NCBI RefSeq assembly: GCF_000972385.1
Contig: NZ_JXTE01000012.1
Location: 82,519-146,518, forward strand
Direction of reading: 5' to 3'
DNA length: 64,000 nt
Source: Streptomyces sp. WM6386
Lineage (GTDB): Bacteria; Actinomycetota; Actinomycetes; Streptomycetales; Streptomycetaceae
The position numbers and the translations under genes are program-made. Shown here piece by piece: positions 10,001 through 20,264 of this stretch. The notes below the pieces were generated by a model. It made no database searches and was not told the origin of the DNA. It saw nothing but the letters and a program-made list of their open reading frames with translations. Within the stretch, counting starts at the first letter, position 1, and every line of letters starts with the position of its first letter.

Positions 10001-13000
10001 TGCCCCCGGGCAGGGTCGGCGCGATCTATGTCGCCGGCGACCAGGTGTCGCTCGGCTATCTCGGCAGGCCCGGGCTCACCGCGGGCCGGTTCGTGGCGGA
10101 CCCGTTCGCGGGCGACGGCTCCCGCATGTACCACACGGGCGACCTGGCCCGCCGTACCCTCGACGGCGAGCTGGAGTTCGCCGGGCGCGCCGACGACCAG
10201 ATCCAACTCAAGGGATTCCGGATCGAGTTGGGTGAGGTGGAAGCCGCCGTCAGGGAACTGGACGGGGTGGTCGACGTGGCCGTCACCGTCGCGGACAGCG
10301 GCGATCACCTGGTCGCCCACATCGTGGGCAGGGTGCCTGGCGACCTCGTCGCCCGGCTGTCGGCGAAGCTGCCCGCGCACATGGTGCCGAGCAGGGTGCT
10401 GCCGGTCGAGGCCCTGCCGCTGACAGTCAACGGCAAGCTGGACCGCAAGGCCCTGACCGCGCTGGCCGCGCACGACGAGACCCCCGCGGCCGCGAGCGAG
10501 TCCGCGGTCACCGCACTGGTCGGCATCTTCGCCGCGGTACTGCCCGGCGACGCGGACGTGGACGGCGACACGGACTTCTTCCGGGCCGGGGGCGACAGCA
10601 TTGTCGCCATCACGGTGGTCAACCGGGCCAGGGCGGTCGACGTGCCGATCTCGCCACGAGACGTGTTCCTGCTGCGCACACCGCGCGCGCTGGCCGCGTC
10701 CCTGGGGTCGAGCACACCGACGGCCGTGCCCGCCCGCCACGAGGACGGCCCGCTCCCGCCGACACCGATCATCCTGCGCCAACGCGAACTGGGCGGCTCG
10801 CTCGCCCGGTTCGCACAGGCCCGGAGCCTGGCCGTCGCCGAAGGCTTCGAGTTCGCCGACGTCGAGCAAGCAGCGACCGCCGTCGTGGCCGCGCACCCGG
10901 CGCTCAGGCTGCGGCTGAGCGTCGAGCACGGCGTATGGGCCCTGCGCACCGAACCCGAGCGTGAGGTCACCGTCGTACGGGCAGCCACGGCTCACGCGAC
11001 GGCAGCGGCCGACGAGGCCGCCGGACGACTCGATCCCGAATCCGGCGATGTCATCGCGTTCTCGTGGCTGGCGGCGAGCCGCACTCTGGTCGTCACCGTG
11101 CACCACCTCGCCGTCGACTCCGTGTCCTGGCTGATCCTGCTGGACGACCTGGCCACCGCCCTGCGCGGGGAGCCCCTCGCACCGCCGACCACGTCCTACG
11201 CCGAGTACGCCGAGGCCCTGACCCTGCGGTCCGCCCACGCACTCGACGACCTCGGACACTGGATCACCACACTCCAGGCATCCCCGCTGCTGCCCACCGT
11301 CCGAGGACTGCGCGAGACGACGGTCGTACTCGCGCCCGACGCGACCGACCGCGTGACGCGTACCGCGCCCGCCGCACTCGGCGTCGACCTCACCGAGCTG
11401 CTCTGCGGCGCCCTGCGCACCGCCCTGACCCGCGTCCAGCCCGCCCCCACCGATCTCGCGATCGAACTGGAGCGGCACGGCCGGGTCCCGGCCCTCGACC
11501 ACCACGACTACACCCGCACGGTCGGCTGGTTCACCGCGATCGCTCCCGTACGGCTCACCGCGCACACCGACCCGGTCGCGGCCGCCCGCGAGCTCGCCGA
11601 ACGCCAGCCGGACGAGCGCGCCCATGTCGCCTACGGGCAGCTCAGGTATCTCAACGCGCAGACGGCCCCGCTGCTGAACGGCCGCCCGCAGGTGCTGTTC
11701 AACCACCTCGGCCGGGGCAGCGAGTCGCAGGCACTGCACGTGGCCGGCGGCGACCAGGGCAGTCCGTACGCCGTCGAGGTCAACACCTGGCTCGACGAGA
11801 CCACCGGAGCCCTGCACGCGGCCTTCACCCTCGCCGACGGCATCCCCGATGAGATCACCGAGCACTGGCTGAGCGCACTGGAGACCGTCGCGGACGCCGC
11901 CGCGACGGCCGAGCGCACGGCACCCGTCACGCCCCTCCAACGAGGCCTGTTCTTCCAGGCCCAGATGGCGGGCGCGGCCGGACACTACGTCGCGCAGAGC
12001 TGGTTCACCTTCGACCGGCGCCTGGACACCGACGCGCTGGCCGAGGCGATGGCGCACGTGATCGCCCGGCACCCGGTCGTGGGCGCCGGCTTCACCACGG
12101 ACGGCGACGGGAACCCCGTCCAGGTACTGCGGGCGGGGCGACGCGTCGATGTCCGCACGGTGGAGCTGTCGACGGACGCGGAGGTCGACGCCCTGCGTGC
12201 CCGGGACCGCGACACGGGATTCGACCCAGGGGAGCCGCCCCTGATCCGGCTGACCGTGGTGCGGCTGCCCGACGACCGCGACGGACTGCTGTTCAGCTAC
12301 CACCTGCTCCTGTGGGACGGCTGGTCCCGCGAGATCGTGCTGCGGGACCTCTTCGACGCCTACGAGGCCGCCCTCGCCGGTGAGTTGCCGGCCCCGGCTC
12401 CCGCGCGGCCCGGCTTCGAGGATCACGCCTGGGCACTCGCCGCCAAGGACACCGCCGCATCGGAACGCTTCTGGGCGGAGCACCTGGCGGGCCTGTCCGG
12501 CCCGACGCTGCTCGCCGGACCGGCACCGGCGCTGTCGGACCAACTGCCGCCCACGGTCGTCCACACGCTGTCACTCGAGCAGTCGGATCTGTTGCGGGAG
12601 GCGGCCAGGGCGCACGGTGTCACGCTGAACTCGGTGCTGACCGGGGCGTTCGGCCTGCTGCTGGGGGCCCACACGGGCCGCAGCGACGCCGTGTTCGGGA
12701 TGACCGTCTCCGGGCGGGACGGCGAGGGACTCTCGGACATCGTCGGCGTACTGCTCAACACCGTGCCCATGTGGACGCGGGCGCGCCCGGACGACACCGT
12801 CGGCGCGTACCTGGCGGCCGTGCAGGCGGCCCGGGTCGCGGCGATGGACCACGAGTACCTGGGGCTCGGCGAGATCCAGCGGGCCGGCGGGCACGAGACC
12901 CTGTTCGACAACCTGTTCGTGCTGCAGAACTTCCTCGACAGGGACGCGTTCGCGGAGATGAACGCCCGGCACGGCATCTCCGAGGTGAAGGCCGACGACT

Positions 13001-14985
13001 CCACCCACTATCCGTTCACCTGGGTCGTCACGCCCGGCGACCGGCTCACGGTCAAACTGGAGTACCGCGACGACGACACCGAGGGCGCCCGCCGGCTCCT
13101 CGACGACTATCTGCGGGTGCTGGAGGACGTGGCACGCTCGACCGGACCGGTCGGCGCGCTGCCGGGACCGGGGTCGCGGCCGGTGCCGGGGGAGCGTACG
13201 GACGTCGGCACGGACACCGTCGTCGACCGGTTCGACCGGGCCGCGGACCGTGAGCCGGAGCGGATCGCGCTCGTCGCACACGGCCGGACCATGACCTTCG
13301 CTCAGCTGCGGGACCGCAGCCGGGCGCTGGCGGGCGTGCTGGCCGGTCGCGGCATCGGCGTGGAGAAGGCCGTGGCGCTCGCGATCCCGCGCTCGCTCGA
13401 CTCCATCGTGGCGCTGTTCGCCGTACTGCGCGTCGGGGCCGCCTATGTGCCCCTGGAGCTGGACCACCCGGACGAGCGGATCGCCGCGATCGTCGAGGAC
13501 GCCCGGCCGGACGCGATCCTGACCGTGAGCGCCGTGACACCCCGGCTGGCCGGGCTGACCGGCGACCCGATCGAGCTGGACCGGCCCCTGCCCGAGGCCG
13601 CACCGTATGTGACGTTCGCCCCGGACGACCCGCAGCGGCTGCGGCACCCCGCGTACACGATCTACACCTCCGGATCGACCGGGAAGCCCAAGGGCGTGGT
13701 GACCGAGTACGCCGGACTCACCAACATGCTGATCAACCATCAGCGGCGCATCTTCGAACCGGTGCTGGCCGACCACGGCCATCGGGTGTTCCGGATCGCG
13801 CACACGGTGTCGTTCGCGTTCGACATGTCGTGGGAGGAACTGCTGTGGCTCGCCGACGGCCATGAAGTACACATCTGCGACGAGGAGTTGCGCCGTGACG
13901 CACCCCGGCTGGTCGCCTACTGCCTGGAGCACGGGATCGACGTCGTCAACGTGACCCCGACCTACGCACAACAACTCGTGGCGGAGGGACTGCTGGACAG
14001 CCCGGCACGGCGTCCCGCCCTGGTGCTGCTCGGCGGCGAGGCCGTCACACCGACGCTGTGGCAGCAACTCGCCGACACCGAGGGAACCGTGGGCTACAAC
14101 CTCTACGGACCCACCGAGTACACCATCAACACCCTGGGCGTGGGCACCTTCGACTGCCAGGACCCGGTAGTGGGCGTGGCCATCGACAACACCGACGTGT
14201 ATGTGCTGGACCCCTGGCTGCGCCCCGTCCCGGACGGCGTCCCGGGCGAGTTGTACGTGTCGGGCATCGGCACCGCGCGCGGCTACCTCGGCCAACCCGC
14301 CCAGACGGCACACCGGTTCGTGGCGTGCCCGTTCGGTGCGCCGGGCGAGCGGATGTACCGCACCGGGGACCTGGTGATCCGGCGGCCGGACGGGAACCTC
14401 ATGTACCTGGGCCGCACCGACCAGCAGGTCAAGATCCGCGGGCATCGGGTCGAACTCGGCGAGGTCGAGGCCGTGTTCGCCGCGCACCCGGCGGTGCGGT
14501 TCGTCGCCGCCGTCGCGCAGCCCGACCCGCAGGTCGACGGCGCGTACCGGCTGGCCGCCTATCTGGTTCTGGACGGGGCGGATCTGGCGACGGTCGCCGC
14601 CGAAGTGGGCGCCGGACTCCCGGACTTCCTGCGGCCCACCCACTACGCCCAGGTCGACGGCATCCCGCTGACCGTCAACGGGAAGGCTGACACCACGGCG
14701 TTGCCGGAGGCCAAGCCGCTGGGCACGCTGACCACCGCCGGGGAGCGCGGGCCGCAGACCGAGACCGAGACCGTGGTGTGCGAGTTCTTCGCCGAGGCAC
14801 TGGATCTGGACGACGACGAGGTGAGCGCGGTGAGTGAGTTCGTGTCCTTGGGCGGGCACTCCATGCTGGCGGTGCGGCTGATCGGGCTGCTCCGCCGGGA
14901 GTTCGGCCCTGTGATATCCCTGCGTGATCTGTACGCCCTGCGCACCCCGGAAGCGATTGCCCGCCACCTCGATGACAACTCCTGA
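4099..14985 (+). CDS. cchH: Trimodular non-ribosomal peptide synthetase, coelichelin type
   Basis: The 3,628-residue enzyme reads A-PCP-E, C-A-PCP-E, C-A-PCP, with no thioesterase. About 130 unassigned residues precede the first A domain. A-domain P-loops (SGSTGRPKG or SGSTGKPKG) lie near residues 285, 1775 and 3190. Carrier serines are S679 and S2167 in GGDS, as usual before an E domain, and S3588 in GGHS. E-domain HHxxxD motifs are near 848 and 2335. The first C domain has HHIIADG near 1327; the second has HLLLWDG (H2735, L2736), lacking the second His. Specificity residues aligned by hand to GrsA read DINYWGGIGK, DFWNIGMVHK and DMENLGLINK, the last Lys being the A10 lysine. These fit N-hydroxyornithine-type, Thr and hydroxyornithine-type substrates. 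Start: ATG about 90 bp after the exporter gene. Confidence 0.95.
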   Translation: MTEPSASVVLLSPARLADVRRRTGDHSDRTIAEACAIGLSYWATGHSPEGLDLTPGTLFADVLGWVDNGGTGPGGWEAGADGRTIAVPDGVDLAQAQLALDDLADFPDRPLGTIGPAGVAERLQALARWNDTRAERERPTLVEMFRAQARSRPDAIAVVDEHRSLTYRQAAELSSQLAHHLLERGLTEEQVVGISLHRSADMVIGLLGVLQAGCAFVPLDPQWPAARRAVVIEDARVVVQLNDSGVSGPGEPEAVAVDLGDWRFADLPTEGTGITVPGDALAYVIFTSGSTGRPKGAMIRHEAISERLLWQVHEILGFGHDDASLFKAPLSFDISINEIFLPLVCGARLVVLRPGGERDPHHLLSVIAEQRVTFTYLVSSMLDVLLEMAGDSGRLDSLRHVWCGGEVLTPELYERFRTKLDIPLYHGYGPAETTIGVSHVIYRGAAERLSTSIGKANPNTQLYVLDDELRPVPVGVGGELYVGGFLLGRGYVNAPDLTASRFVANPFASDGSRLYRTGDLARFAPDGSLDFLGRADNQIKIRGMRLEIEDVEVGLAEHPGVRHTCVVAKKNASGGTYLVGYVIPAAGGEELRADEIKVWATAHMVEYMVPAHIVVMREFPLTANGKLDRNALPEPEIGAGLLVPPATENERVVCEVVAKVLRLDEVGADQDFFQLGGDSILAISLLSALRDAGLHVTARQIFTHSSVRALAAVASREDVSTVDRGDVPTGTVVGSPIVQWLGETTDAIDGFVQSVVLNTPAALAPETLDQILTALIGHHDMLRARLVRGDRWNFDIPEAGDIPAAWQESDQPLDACVALATDGLDPDNGVMLRAVWRRAARQLVVAAHHVVIDGVSWRVLMEDLATAWRQSCAGEPVELPPVGTSFRRWTRLLERAAFDADSSYYRRPLPGADEPLGRRPLSGTDTVVRERIRTVTVGPEVTAALLGEIPAKFHAGVNDVLLTGLAVTLARWRRDRGQAQTFAHIELEGHGREGGFVAGSVGFEPELSRTVGWFTTLFPVTVDPGTAPDLTAPEYLTAALKAVKEDLARVPDNGVSYGALRYLTQVEFETPAPQVLFNYLGRFAAGAAGDWQLAQATEQLGEKRDPLMRLPRALEFNAIAEPAPDGGGYELVTTLSWPEGMFTDDDIATIGGYFRQTLAGLAALDEGGHSPSDFPLVPLAQPDIDALDGPALRDILPLTPLQEGLYFHSVFDDDSAGTYVEQQLLTLDGEVDADRLAAAATRLLTLYPNLAARFVSLADGRVVSVLESGVQAPFTTLDRPGITDAEIRDLAERDRRAGFDLATGPLMRYTLIRAGAGRTVLVQTVHHIIADGWSVPPMLRALLAEYHAPGTVHPLGGFPDYVGWLAGQDADESDRVWRAELADLPGASLVAEGHTPTDRFADIAVPPESDVDAAARSAGVPLSVAVHSAWAVTLGGILHGRDVVFGSTVSGRDAQVPGIADMVGLFINTIPVRARWTGTTTARDLLASVRDHQSAVLPHQHISLARISRHTGAGPLFDTLVVFDVATDVDALRDPGHELVVTGIVNEGAPHYPLTLVVERTPDGRPRFNLIHDADLLRGTSAQEILHTFARTLSGLLTRPDIPVDDLRSTPPRHPARTEPTTLGALFDAAATRDPAATAVTQCALDGGTRSLTYGELAETKDDLASGLRAAGVRPGRRVAVAVPRSLEQVVALIAIVSAGGAYVPLDLAYPDERLEYILADAAPQVVLVDREHRDRFTRLLDRAGVAAQVLVQGDELPRAATGPESRPHDPAYVIYTSGSTGRPKGVVVPHSSVVTLLANTRPAMGFGPRDVWVQFHSYSFDFAVWELWGALAHGGELLVPEYGLTRSPLDFHRLVRERGVTVLNQTPSAFYQFIEADRQADEPVTALRRIIFGGEALDLGRLRGWVERHGTGTPELVNMYGITETTVHVTHRVLTDADFGSGDDAGPIGGPIPGLVTYLLDDRLRPVPPGRVGAIYVAGDQVSLGYLGRPGLTAGRFVADPFAGDGSRMYHTGDLARRTLDGELEFAGRADDQIQLKGFRIELGEVEAAVRELDGVVDVAVTVADSGDHLVAHIVGRVPGDLVARLSAKLPAHMVPSRVLPVEALPLTVNGKLDRKALTALAAHDETPAAASESAVTALVGIFAAVLPGDADVDGDTDFFRAGGDSIVAITVVNRARAVDVPISPRDVFLLRTPRALAASLGSSTPTAVPARHEDGPLPPTPIILRQRELGGSLARFAQARSLAVAEGFEFADVEQAATAVVAAHPALRLRLSVEHGVWALRTEPEREVTVVRAATAHATAAADEAAGRLDPESGDVIAFSWLAASRTLVVTVHHLAVDSVSWLILLDDLATALRGEPLAPPTTSYAEYAEALTLRSAHALDDLGHWITTLQASPLLPTVRGLRETTVVLAPDATDRVTRTAPAALGVDLTELLCGALRTALTRVQPAPTDLAIELERHGRVPALDHHDYTRTVGWFTAIAPVRLTAHTDPVAAARELAERQPDERAHVAYGQLRYLNAQTAPLLNGRPQVLFNHLGRGSESQALHVAGGDQGSPYAVEVNTWLDETTGALHAAFTLADGIPDEITEHWLSALETVADAAATAERTAPVTPLQRGLFFQAQMAGAAGHYVAQSWFTFDRRLDTDALAEAMAHVIARHPVVGAGFTTDGDGNPVQVLRAGRRVDVRTVELSTDAEVDALRARDRDTGFDPGEPPLIRLTVVRLPDDRDGLLFSYHLLLWDGWSREIVLRDLFDAYEAALAGELPAPAPARPGFEDHAWALAAKDTAASERFWAEHLAGLSGPTLLAGPAPALSDQLPPTVVHTLSLEQSDLLREAARAHGVTLNSVLTGAFGLLLGAHTGRSDAVFGMTVSGRDGEGLSDIVGVLLNTVPMWTRARPDDTVGAYLAAVQAARVAAMDHEYLGLGEIQRAGGHETLFDNLFVLQNFLDRDAFAEMNARHGISEVKADDSTHYPFTWVVTPGDRLTVKLEYRDDDTEGARRLLDDYLRVLEDVARSTGPVGALPGPGSRPVPGERTDVGTDTVVDRFDRAADREPERIALVAHGRTMTFAQLRDRSRALAGVLAGRGIGVEKAVALAIPRSLDSIVALFAVLRVGAAYVPLELDHPDERIAAIVEDARPDAILTVSAVTPRLAGLTGDPIELDRPLPEAAPYVTFAPDDPQRLRHPAYTIYTSGSTGKPKGVVTEYAGLTNMLINHQRRIFEPVLADHGHRVFRIAHTVSFAFDMSWEELLWLADGHEVHICDEELRRDAPRLVAYCLEHGIDVVNVTPTYAQQLVAEGLLDSPARRPALVLLGGEAVTPTLWQQLADTEGTVGYNLYGPTEYTINTLGVGTFDCQDPVVGVAIDNTDVYVLDPWLRPVPDGVPGELYVSGIGTARGYLGQPAQTAHRFVACPFGAPGERMYRTGDLVIRRPDGNLMYLGRTDQQVKIRGHRVELGEVEAVFAAHPAVRFVAAVAQPDPQVDGAYRLAAYLVLDGADLATVAAEVGAGLPDFLRPTHYAQVDGIPLTVNGKADTTALPEAKPLGTLTTAGERGPQTETETVVCEFFAEALDLDDDEVSAVSEFVSLGGHSMLAVRLIGLLRREFGPVISLRDLYALRTPEAIARHLDDNS

Positions 14986-16672
14986 CACGCAGCGGCCCGG
15001 TTCGGGGTCCGACATCCTGAGGACCGCCCTGCGCCGCAACGTCGGTGCCATGACCCGGGGCACCGCCCTGATGGGCCTGTACCAGGCGGGAGAGACCGCC
15101 TTCCCCATCGCGCTCGGCCTGATCGTCGAGCACGCGCTGCGGGGTCGCAGCCTCGACGCGCTCGCCCTGTCGGTCGTCGCCCTGGCGGTGATCATCACGA
15201 CGGTGTCGCTGTCGTGGCGGTTCGGGATGCGCGTCCTGCAGAAGGCCAACACGACCGAGGCACACCGGTGGCGGGTGCGGGTCGCGGCCTGCGCGCTCCA
15301 GCCGGTGGCCCGGGACGTCGACCTGAAGTCCGGCGAGGTGCTGACCATCGCCACCGAGGACGCCGACCAGACCGCCGACATCATCGAGGTGGTCCCGCTG
15401 CTGATCAGTTCACTGGTCGCGGTGCTGGTCGCGGCGGTCGCACTGGGCCGGGCCGACCTCCGGCTCGGGCTGCTGGTGATCGTGGGAACCGTCGCGATCC
15501 TGGCGATCCTGAGCGTGCTGTCCAAACGGATCGGCGACAGCACCCAGGAACAGCAGGCGCGGGTGGCGCGGGCCGGCGCGAAGGTCGCCGACCTGATCAC
15601 CGGCCTTCGCCCGCTGCACGGTTTCGGCGGCAACCACGCGGCGTTCCGCTCCTACCGGCAGGTCAGCACGGAGGCCCGACACCAGGCGGTCACCGTCGCC
15701 AAGGTGAACGGCGCCTACGCGGGCACGGCCCTGGCCCTCAACGCGATGCTCGCCGCCGCGGTGACCCTGATGGCCGGGTGGCTGGCGTTCGACGGCCGGA
15801 TCGGCATCGGGGACCTCGTCATGGCCGTGGGGCTGGCACAGTTCATCATCGAACCGCTCAAACTCTTCTCCGAGATGCCGAAGTACGTGATGATCGCCCG
15901 CGCGTCCGCCGAGCGGATGGCGCTGGTGCTGAGCGCGCCACCGGTGACGACCCCCGGAAGGGAACGCCCCGCCGCGGGCGGCGACCTGGACGTCGACGGG
16001 GTACGCCACGGGACCCTGCGCGAGCTCAAGTTCACCGTGTCCGCCGGTGAGTTCGTGGCGATCGCCGCCTACCAGCCGCGCGCGGCGGCCGACCTCGCCG
16101 CGGTCCTGGCCATGCGGGTGCCGCCCGACGCGTACGAGGGAGTCGTGCGGATCAGCGGGCAGGCGCTGGCGGAGCTGTCCGTCGAGGCGGTCCGCGAGCA
16201 TCTGCTGGTGAACCCGTACGACGGTGAGATCTTCGCGGGCACCCTGCGCACCAACATCGACCCGTCGGGCACCAGCCGGACCGTCCCCGAGGCAGTCGAG
16301 GCGTCCATGCTGACCGATGTCGTCGCCCTCCACCGCGAAGGCCTCGACCACGGCGTCCGCGACCGGGGCGCGAACCTCTCCGGGGGACAGCGGCAGCGGC
16401 TGTCACTGGCCCGGGCCCTCGCCGCCGACTCCGACATCCTCGTGCTGCACGACCCGACCACGGCCGTCGACGCGGTCACCGAGCAGCTCATCGCGCGCAA
16501 TGTCGCGCGGCTGCGCCGGGGCCGCACCACCGTCGTCATCACCAGCAGCCCCGCCCTCCTGGACGCCGCCGACCGGGTTCTCGTCCTGGACGAGGGGGTC
16601 ATCGGTGCCGAGGACACCCATCGCAACCTCCTGGCCACCGACGAGGAGTACTGCCTCGCCGTGGCCAGGTGA
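14972..16672 (+). CDS. cchI: ABC exporter half-transporter with degenerate Walker motifs
   Basis: This 566-residue exporter half has a transmembrane domain (about 20-320) and an ATPase domain. Its start, ATG 14,972, overlaps the NRPS end by 14 bases. The Walker A region is lost: [10 protein letters not shown] at about 365-374 has no glycines or Lys. Walker B is altered to ILVLHDP (489-495), lacking the usual Asp-Glu pair. The ABC signature LSGGQ at 469-473 is perfect. It therefore complements the other exporter half at 2221, and a heterodimer would have one working ATP site made of that partner's Walker motifs and this protein's signature. The first repeat copy follows the gene. Confidence 0.9.
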   Translation: MTTPDTQRPGSGSDILRTALRRNVGAMTRGTALMGLYQAGETAFPIALGLIVEHALRGRSLDALALSVVALAVIITTVSLSWRFGMRVLQKANTTEAHRWRVRVAACALQPVARDVDLKSGEVLTIATEDADQTADIIEVVPLLISSLVAVLVAAVALGRADLRLGLLVIVGTVAILAILSVLSKRIGDSTQEQQARVARAGAKVADLITGLRPLHGFGGNHAAFRSYRQVSTEARHQAVTVAKVNGAYAGTALALNAMLAAAVTLMAGWLAFDGRIGIGDLVMAVGLAQFIIEPLKLFSEMPKYVMIARASAERMALVLSAPPVTTPGRERPAAGGDLDVDGVRHGTLRELKFTVSAGEFVAIAAYQPRAAADLAAVLAMRVPPDAYEGVVRISGQALAELSVEAVREHLLVNPYDGEIFAGTLRTNIDPSGTSRTVPEAVEASMLTDVVALHREGLDHGVRDRGANLSGGQRQRLSLARALAADSDILVLHDPTTAVDAVTEQLIARNVARLRRGRTTVVITSSPALLDAADRVLVLDEGVIGAEDTHRNLLATDEEYCLAVAR

Positions 16673-16698
16673 CATCGGCTGCCGGCCGGGAGCCGGGT

Positions 16699-16852
16699 GC
16701 TGAGCGCTCCGCGGGAAGTGCCGCGATGTGCTGTCACCCGTCCGCGGCGCCGTCGTGGCTGGTCGCGCCCCGCGGCGGAGCCGCATATGGATACGGCCCC
16801 GCGCCCCTTACGGACGCTGCCGAACCCGTAGAGGACTTCACCCGACCCGCTT
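16699..16852. repeat. Junctional repeat, copy 1 (about 152 bp)
   Basis: This copy begins GCTGAGCGCTCCGCGGGAAG and ends at GAGGACTTCACCCGACCCGC, closely matching the copies at 40,163 and 53,190. It lies between the convergent exporter-half and esterase genes, and the esterase TAA sits at its right edge. It contains short hairpins CGCGG-GAAGTG-CCGCG and GCGGC-GGA-GCCGC, and the GCCGCATATGGATACGG plus CCCCGCGCCCCT blocks typical of dispersed Streptomyces intergenic repeats. A terminator or boundary role is inferred. Confidence 0.85.
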
Positions 16853-17939
16853 AGCCGAGCGCCCAGGCGACATCCCGGAGCAGGGCGTGCCGCCAGCCCG
16901 CCCGGTCGTGGTCCGACGCCGACCGTGACACCCGTACGGTCGCGCCGGCCTGTTCGGCCAGGGCCTCGGTCAGCTCGCAGTGGGGCAGCATCCGCGTCTC
17001 GTGTTCCCCCACGTCGAACGCGATCCGCAGACCGGACAGATCGGGGCGCTGCCGCAGCCGCTCGGCGAGGGCGCCGCCGACCGGGCCGCCCAGCAGGTCG
17101 GCCGACTCCATGGCGTCAGGTGTCCACCAGAACGACCCCGACTGACAGGCGACGCGGGAGACCAGGTCCGGGAACTCCAGTGCCGCGTACAGCGCGCTGA
17201 GCCCGCCGAGGCTCTGCCCGGCGACCACCAGCCGGTCCCGGTCGGCGGGTGCGCCGGACTCCGCCAGCAGCGGCAGCAGTTCGTCCCGGACCGCCCGCCA
17301 CAGCTCGGGCCGGCACGCGAATTCGGCTCGCCGGTCCTTGACCGGAAGGAAGACAAGAGTGACGGCGGGCATCTCGCCACTGGCGACGGCCGAGTCGAAG
17401 GCGGTCATGGCGGGGTGCAGATGGAGCCAGTCGTCCCCGTCGAGGAGCAGCACCACCGGTCCGCCACCGCCCACCGGGTGGACGCGTACGGTGCGCCGCC
17501 CGCCCAGCAGTTCGCTGCTCCAGCGGAGCCGGGTGCGGGGGAGCGGTAGCACCTCGTCGGGGCCGAGGGCGGGCCAGTGCGGCTGGGCCGGGGCGTCCGG
17601 GGTCGCGGCGATGGAACGGTCGCCGCCGGCGCCGACCGGGTTGAACGGGTCGGCGTACGCCGCGCGGTCCACGAGGAACTGGTAGGTGACGCGCAGCCGT
17701 GCGGGCATGAGCACCTCGGCGTACCAGCAGTCCGTGTCGGCCCACCGGCGCAGCGGGACCGGCTCCGACCAGCTCTCGAAGCCGATGTCCGCTGCGGACC
17801 CCCGCCACAGGAACAGGGTCGTCCAGCCGCCGCCGGGTGCAGGAACCGACCTGGGCGCCCTCACGGCCGCCCAGAAGGCATCGGTGCCGGGCCGGCCGGA
17901 CAGCCCGAACCTGACGAAGGCGTCCTCCACCACGGGCAT
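16851..17939 (-). CDS. cchJ: Siderophore esterase, Fes/IroE-like
   Basis: This 362-residue protein has an N-terminal carbohydrate-binding-like domain (about 1-130) and a C-terminal alpha/beta-hydrolase domain of the enterochelin-esterase family. The nucleophile elbow is GQSLGG with Ser at about 243, and the catalytic His lies in SDHDRAGWR at about 344. The NRPS lacks a thioesterase, so the esterase may release or hydrolyse the peptide; that role is inferred from cluster logic. It is transcribed toward the NRPS operon and diverges from the MbtH gene across an iron box. The stop codon lies at the edge of repeat copy 1. Confidence 0.9.
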   Translation of the reverse strand: MPVVEDAFVRFGLSGRPGTDAFWAAVRAPRSVPAPGGGWTTLFLWRGSAADIGFESWSEPVPLRRWADTDCWYAEVLMPARLRVTYQFLVDRAAYADPFNPVGAGGDRSIAATPDAPAQPHWPALGPDEVLPLPRTRLRWSSELLGGRRTVRVHPVGGGGPVVLLLDGDDWLHLHPAMTAFDSAVASGEMPAVTLVFLPVKDRRAEFACRPELWRAVRDELLPLLAESGAPADRDRLVVAGQSLGGLSALYAALEFPDLVSRVACQSGSFWWTPDAMESADLLGGPVGGALAERLRQRPDLSGLRIAFDVGEHETRMLPHCELTEALAEQAGATVRVSRSASDHDRAGWRHALLRDVAWALG

Positions 17940-17972
17940 GCACGTCTCCTTGTGAGAGCGAGGGCAGAGAAG

Positions 17973-18006
17973 TTAGGCTCGCTGCAATTAGGCGAGCCTA
18001 ACCTAA
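17973..18006. promoter_or_regulatory. Iron-box dyad between esterase and MbtH genes
   Basis: A canonical 19-bp iron box, TTAGGCGAGCCTAACCTAA, spans 17,988-18,006. It forms the right arm of a larger dyad: TTAGGCTCGC at 17,973-17,982 is a perfect inverted copy of GCGAGCCTAA at 17,992-18,001. It lies between divergent genes, about 30 bp upstream of the MbtH start, so one site could repress both promoters under iron sufficiency. Confidence 0.88.
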
Positions 18007-18034
18007 GGCCGGCATTTCCGGGGAGGCACAGTAC

Positions 18035-18256
18035 ATGAGCACCAACCCCTTCGACGACGCCGAAGGCCGTTTCCTGGTCCTCGTGAACGACGAGGGCCAG
18101 CACTCGCTCTGGCCCTCCTTCGCCGAGGTGCCCGGAGGATGGACGGTCGTCTTCGGCGAGAACTCCCGGGAGGCGTCCCTGGACTTCATCAAGGCCAACT
18201 GGACCGATCTGCGCCCCCGTTCCCTCGTGGCGGCCACAGAGACCGACGCCTCGTAG
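18035..18256 (+). CDS. cchK: MbtH-like protein
   Basis: This 73-residue protein matches the MbtH family over its whole length. It has the invariant tryptophans and flanks: [13 protein letters not shown] in the first half and WTDLRPRSL near the C-terminus. MbtH proteins bind A domains of partner synthetases and help their folding and activity. Located at the edge of the cluster and behind an iron box, it presumably serves the trimodular synthetase. One oddity is Ala-Ser in the REASLDFI segment where many family members have Cys. Confidence 0.95.
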   Translation: MSTNPFDDAEGRFLVLVNDEGQHSLWPSFAEVPGGWTVVFGENSREASLDFIKANWTDLRPRSLVAATETDAS

Positions 18257-18388
18257 CGCCGCTGTCGCGCGGTGCCGTCCGGGGCGACGGTGGGGTCCGG
18301 GCAGCGTCGGACGGGGAACCGGTGGTGTCGTCCTCGACGGAGCCGCAGGCGCTCAGCGGGGTGGGCCCGGCGGTGCCGGGGGCAGCGC

Positions 18389-20206
18389 TCAGCCCAGCGC
18401 GCGATCCAGGTTGAACGCCGCGCTGATGAGCGCGAGATGTGTGAACGCCTGCGGGAAGTTGCCCTGTTGCTCGCCGGTGTGGCTGATCTCCTCGGCGTAC
18501 AGGCCCAGATGGTTGGCGTACGTCAGCATCTTCTCGAAGGCGAGCCGTGCCTCGTCGACCCGGCCGGCGTGCACCATCGCCTCGACGTACCAGAAGGAGC
18601 AGATGGAGAACGTGCCTTCGTCGCCGCGCAGTCCGTCGGGGCTGGCCAGCGGGTCGTAGCGGTAGACCAGGGAGTCGGAGACCAGCTCCTGGGTGAGCGC
18701 GTCCAGGGTGGACAGCCACTTGGGGTCGGTCGGGGCGATGAACTTCGTCAGCGGCATCATGAGGACGGCCGCGTCCAGTACGTCGCCGTCCTCGTGCTGC
18801 ACGAACGCCTTGCGGGTCTCGGACCAGCCGCGGCTCATGATCCGCCGGTAGATCGTGTCGCGGCACTCCAGCCAGCGCGGCAGATCGGCGGGCAGACCGC
18901 GACGGTTCGCCATGCGGATGGCCCGCTCGATCGCCACCCAGCACATGAGGCGCGAGTACAGGAAGTTCTTGCGGCCGCCCCGGGTCTCCCAGATCCCCTC
19001 GTCGGGCTGGTCCCAGTGCTCGCACACCCACTCCACCAGGGCGCACACATCGTCCCACTGGTCGCTGGAGATCGGCTTGGCCCACTTGTCGTAGAGGTAG
19101 ATCGAGTCGATCAGCGCGCCGTAGATGTCCAGCTGGAGCTGGTCCGCCGCGGCGTTGCCGATCCGCACCGGCGCGGAGCCGTGATGTCCTTCGAGATGGG
19201 GGAGTTCGGACTCGGTGAGGTCGGTGCGGCCGTCGATGCCGTACATGATCTGCAGCGGTCCGGAGGGTTTGCCGTCGCCCGGACTGACGTGCTTGGTCAC
19301 GAAGTTCATGAACGCCTCGGCCTCGCCGGTGAAGCCGAGCCGCAGCAGGGCGTACACACAGAACGCGGCGTCCCGCACCCACACGTACCGGTAGTCCCAG
19401 TTGCGTTCCCCGCCGAGCTGTTCGGGCAGGCTCGTCGTCGGCGCGGCCACGATCGCGCCGGTCGGCGCGTAGGTGAGCAGCTTCAGGGTGAGGGCCGAGC
19501 GGTGCACCATCTCCCGCCACCGGCCCCGGTACTTGGAGGCGGAGAGCCAGCGGCGCCAGTAGGCGACCGTGCTGTTGAACTGTTCCTCGGCCTCGGTGCG
19601 CGCGCACCTGCGCGGGGTCACCTCACCGCCGACCTGGTCCAGCGCGAACACCGCCGACTCGCCCTCGGCGAGCTTGAAGTCGGCGCGGGCGTCCTGGCCG
19701 TCGGTCTCCAGCGGCACGGTCGCGGTCAGGCCGAGCGACAGTTGCGCGGAGTCGAAGACGGCGACGTCGCCGACCATGCGCAAGGTGTGCGGCTGCCTGC
19801 CGTAGTCGAACCGCGGGGCGACGCGGGTGCGGAACGGGAGGGAACCGCGCACGCACACCACCCGCCGGATCAGCCGGTGCCGCTCGGACTCGGCCGACTC
19901 GCCGTCGACCGGCATGAAGTCCTGCACCTCGCCGACGCCGTCCTCGGTGAAGAAGCGGGTGATCAGCACATTGGTGTCGGGGAAGTAGAACTGCTTCGTC
20001 TTCGCCGGCACCGACGCGGCGAGCTCGAAGGACCCGCCGCGCTCCGCGTCGAGGATCGAGGCGAAAACGCTGGGGGCGTCGAAGGCCGGGCAGCAGTACC
20101 AGTCGATCGTGCCGTCCGTGCCCACCAGGGCCACGCTCCGCAGGTCGCCGATCAGCCCGTGCTCGGCGATCGGCAGATACGGCTGGTCCACAGGTGTTGC
20201 GCTCAT
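18389..20206 (-). CDS. Glycoside hydrolase family 15 protein (glucoamylase/trehalase-like)
   Basis: This 605-residue cytoplasmic protein (no signal peptide) has an N-terminal beta-sandwich domain starting with PIAEHGLIGDLRSVALVG and a C-terminal (alpha/alpha)6 barrel. Barrel motifs typical of GH15 are visible: RNWDYRYVWVRDAAF, DEGIWETRGGRKNF with the likely catalytic Glu, and GDEGTFSICSFWYVEAM with a second acidic residue. Family members hydrolyse alpha-glucosidic bonds, for example in trehalose or glucans; the substrate cannot be read from the sequence. It stands alone between the siderophore cluster and a DeoR gene. Confidence 0.9.
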   Translation of the reverse strand: MSATPVDQPYLPIAEHGLIGDLRSVALVGTDGTIDWYCCPAFDAPSVFASILDAERGGSFELAASVPAKTKQFYFPDTNVLITRFFTEDGVGEVQDFMPVDGESAESERHRLIRRVVCVRGSLPFRTRVAPRFDYGRQPHTLRMVGDVAVFDSAQLSLGLTATVPLETDGQDARADFKLAEGESAVFALDQVGGEVTPRRCARTEAEEQFNSTVAYWRRWLSASKYRGRWREMVHRSALTLKLLTYAPTGAIVAAPTTSLPEQLGGERNWDYRYVWVRDAAFCVYALLRLGFTGEAEAFMNFVTKHVSPGDGKPSGPLQIMYGIDGRTDLTESELPHLEGHHGSAPVRIGNAAADQLQLDIYGALIDSIYLYDKWAKPISSDQWDDVCALVEWVCEHWDQPDEGIWETRGGRKNFLYSRLMCWVAIERAIRMANRRGLPADLPRWLECRDTIYRRIMSRGWSETRKAFVQHEDGDVLDAAVLMMPLTKFIAPTDPKWLSTLDALTQELVSDSLVYRYDPLASPDGLRGDEGTFSICSFWYVEAMVHAGRVDEARLAFEKMLTYANHLGLYAEEISHTGEQQGNFPQAFTHLALISAAFNLDRALG

Positions 20207-20264
20207 CGCGGCCTCCCTGGAACCAGCCTAGGTCGGTTCGGCCCGGCAGGTGCTGCGAACGGAC

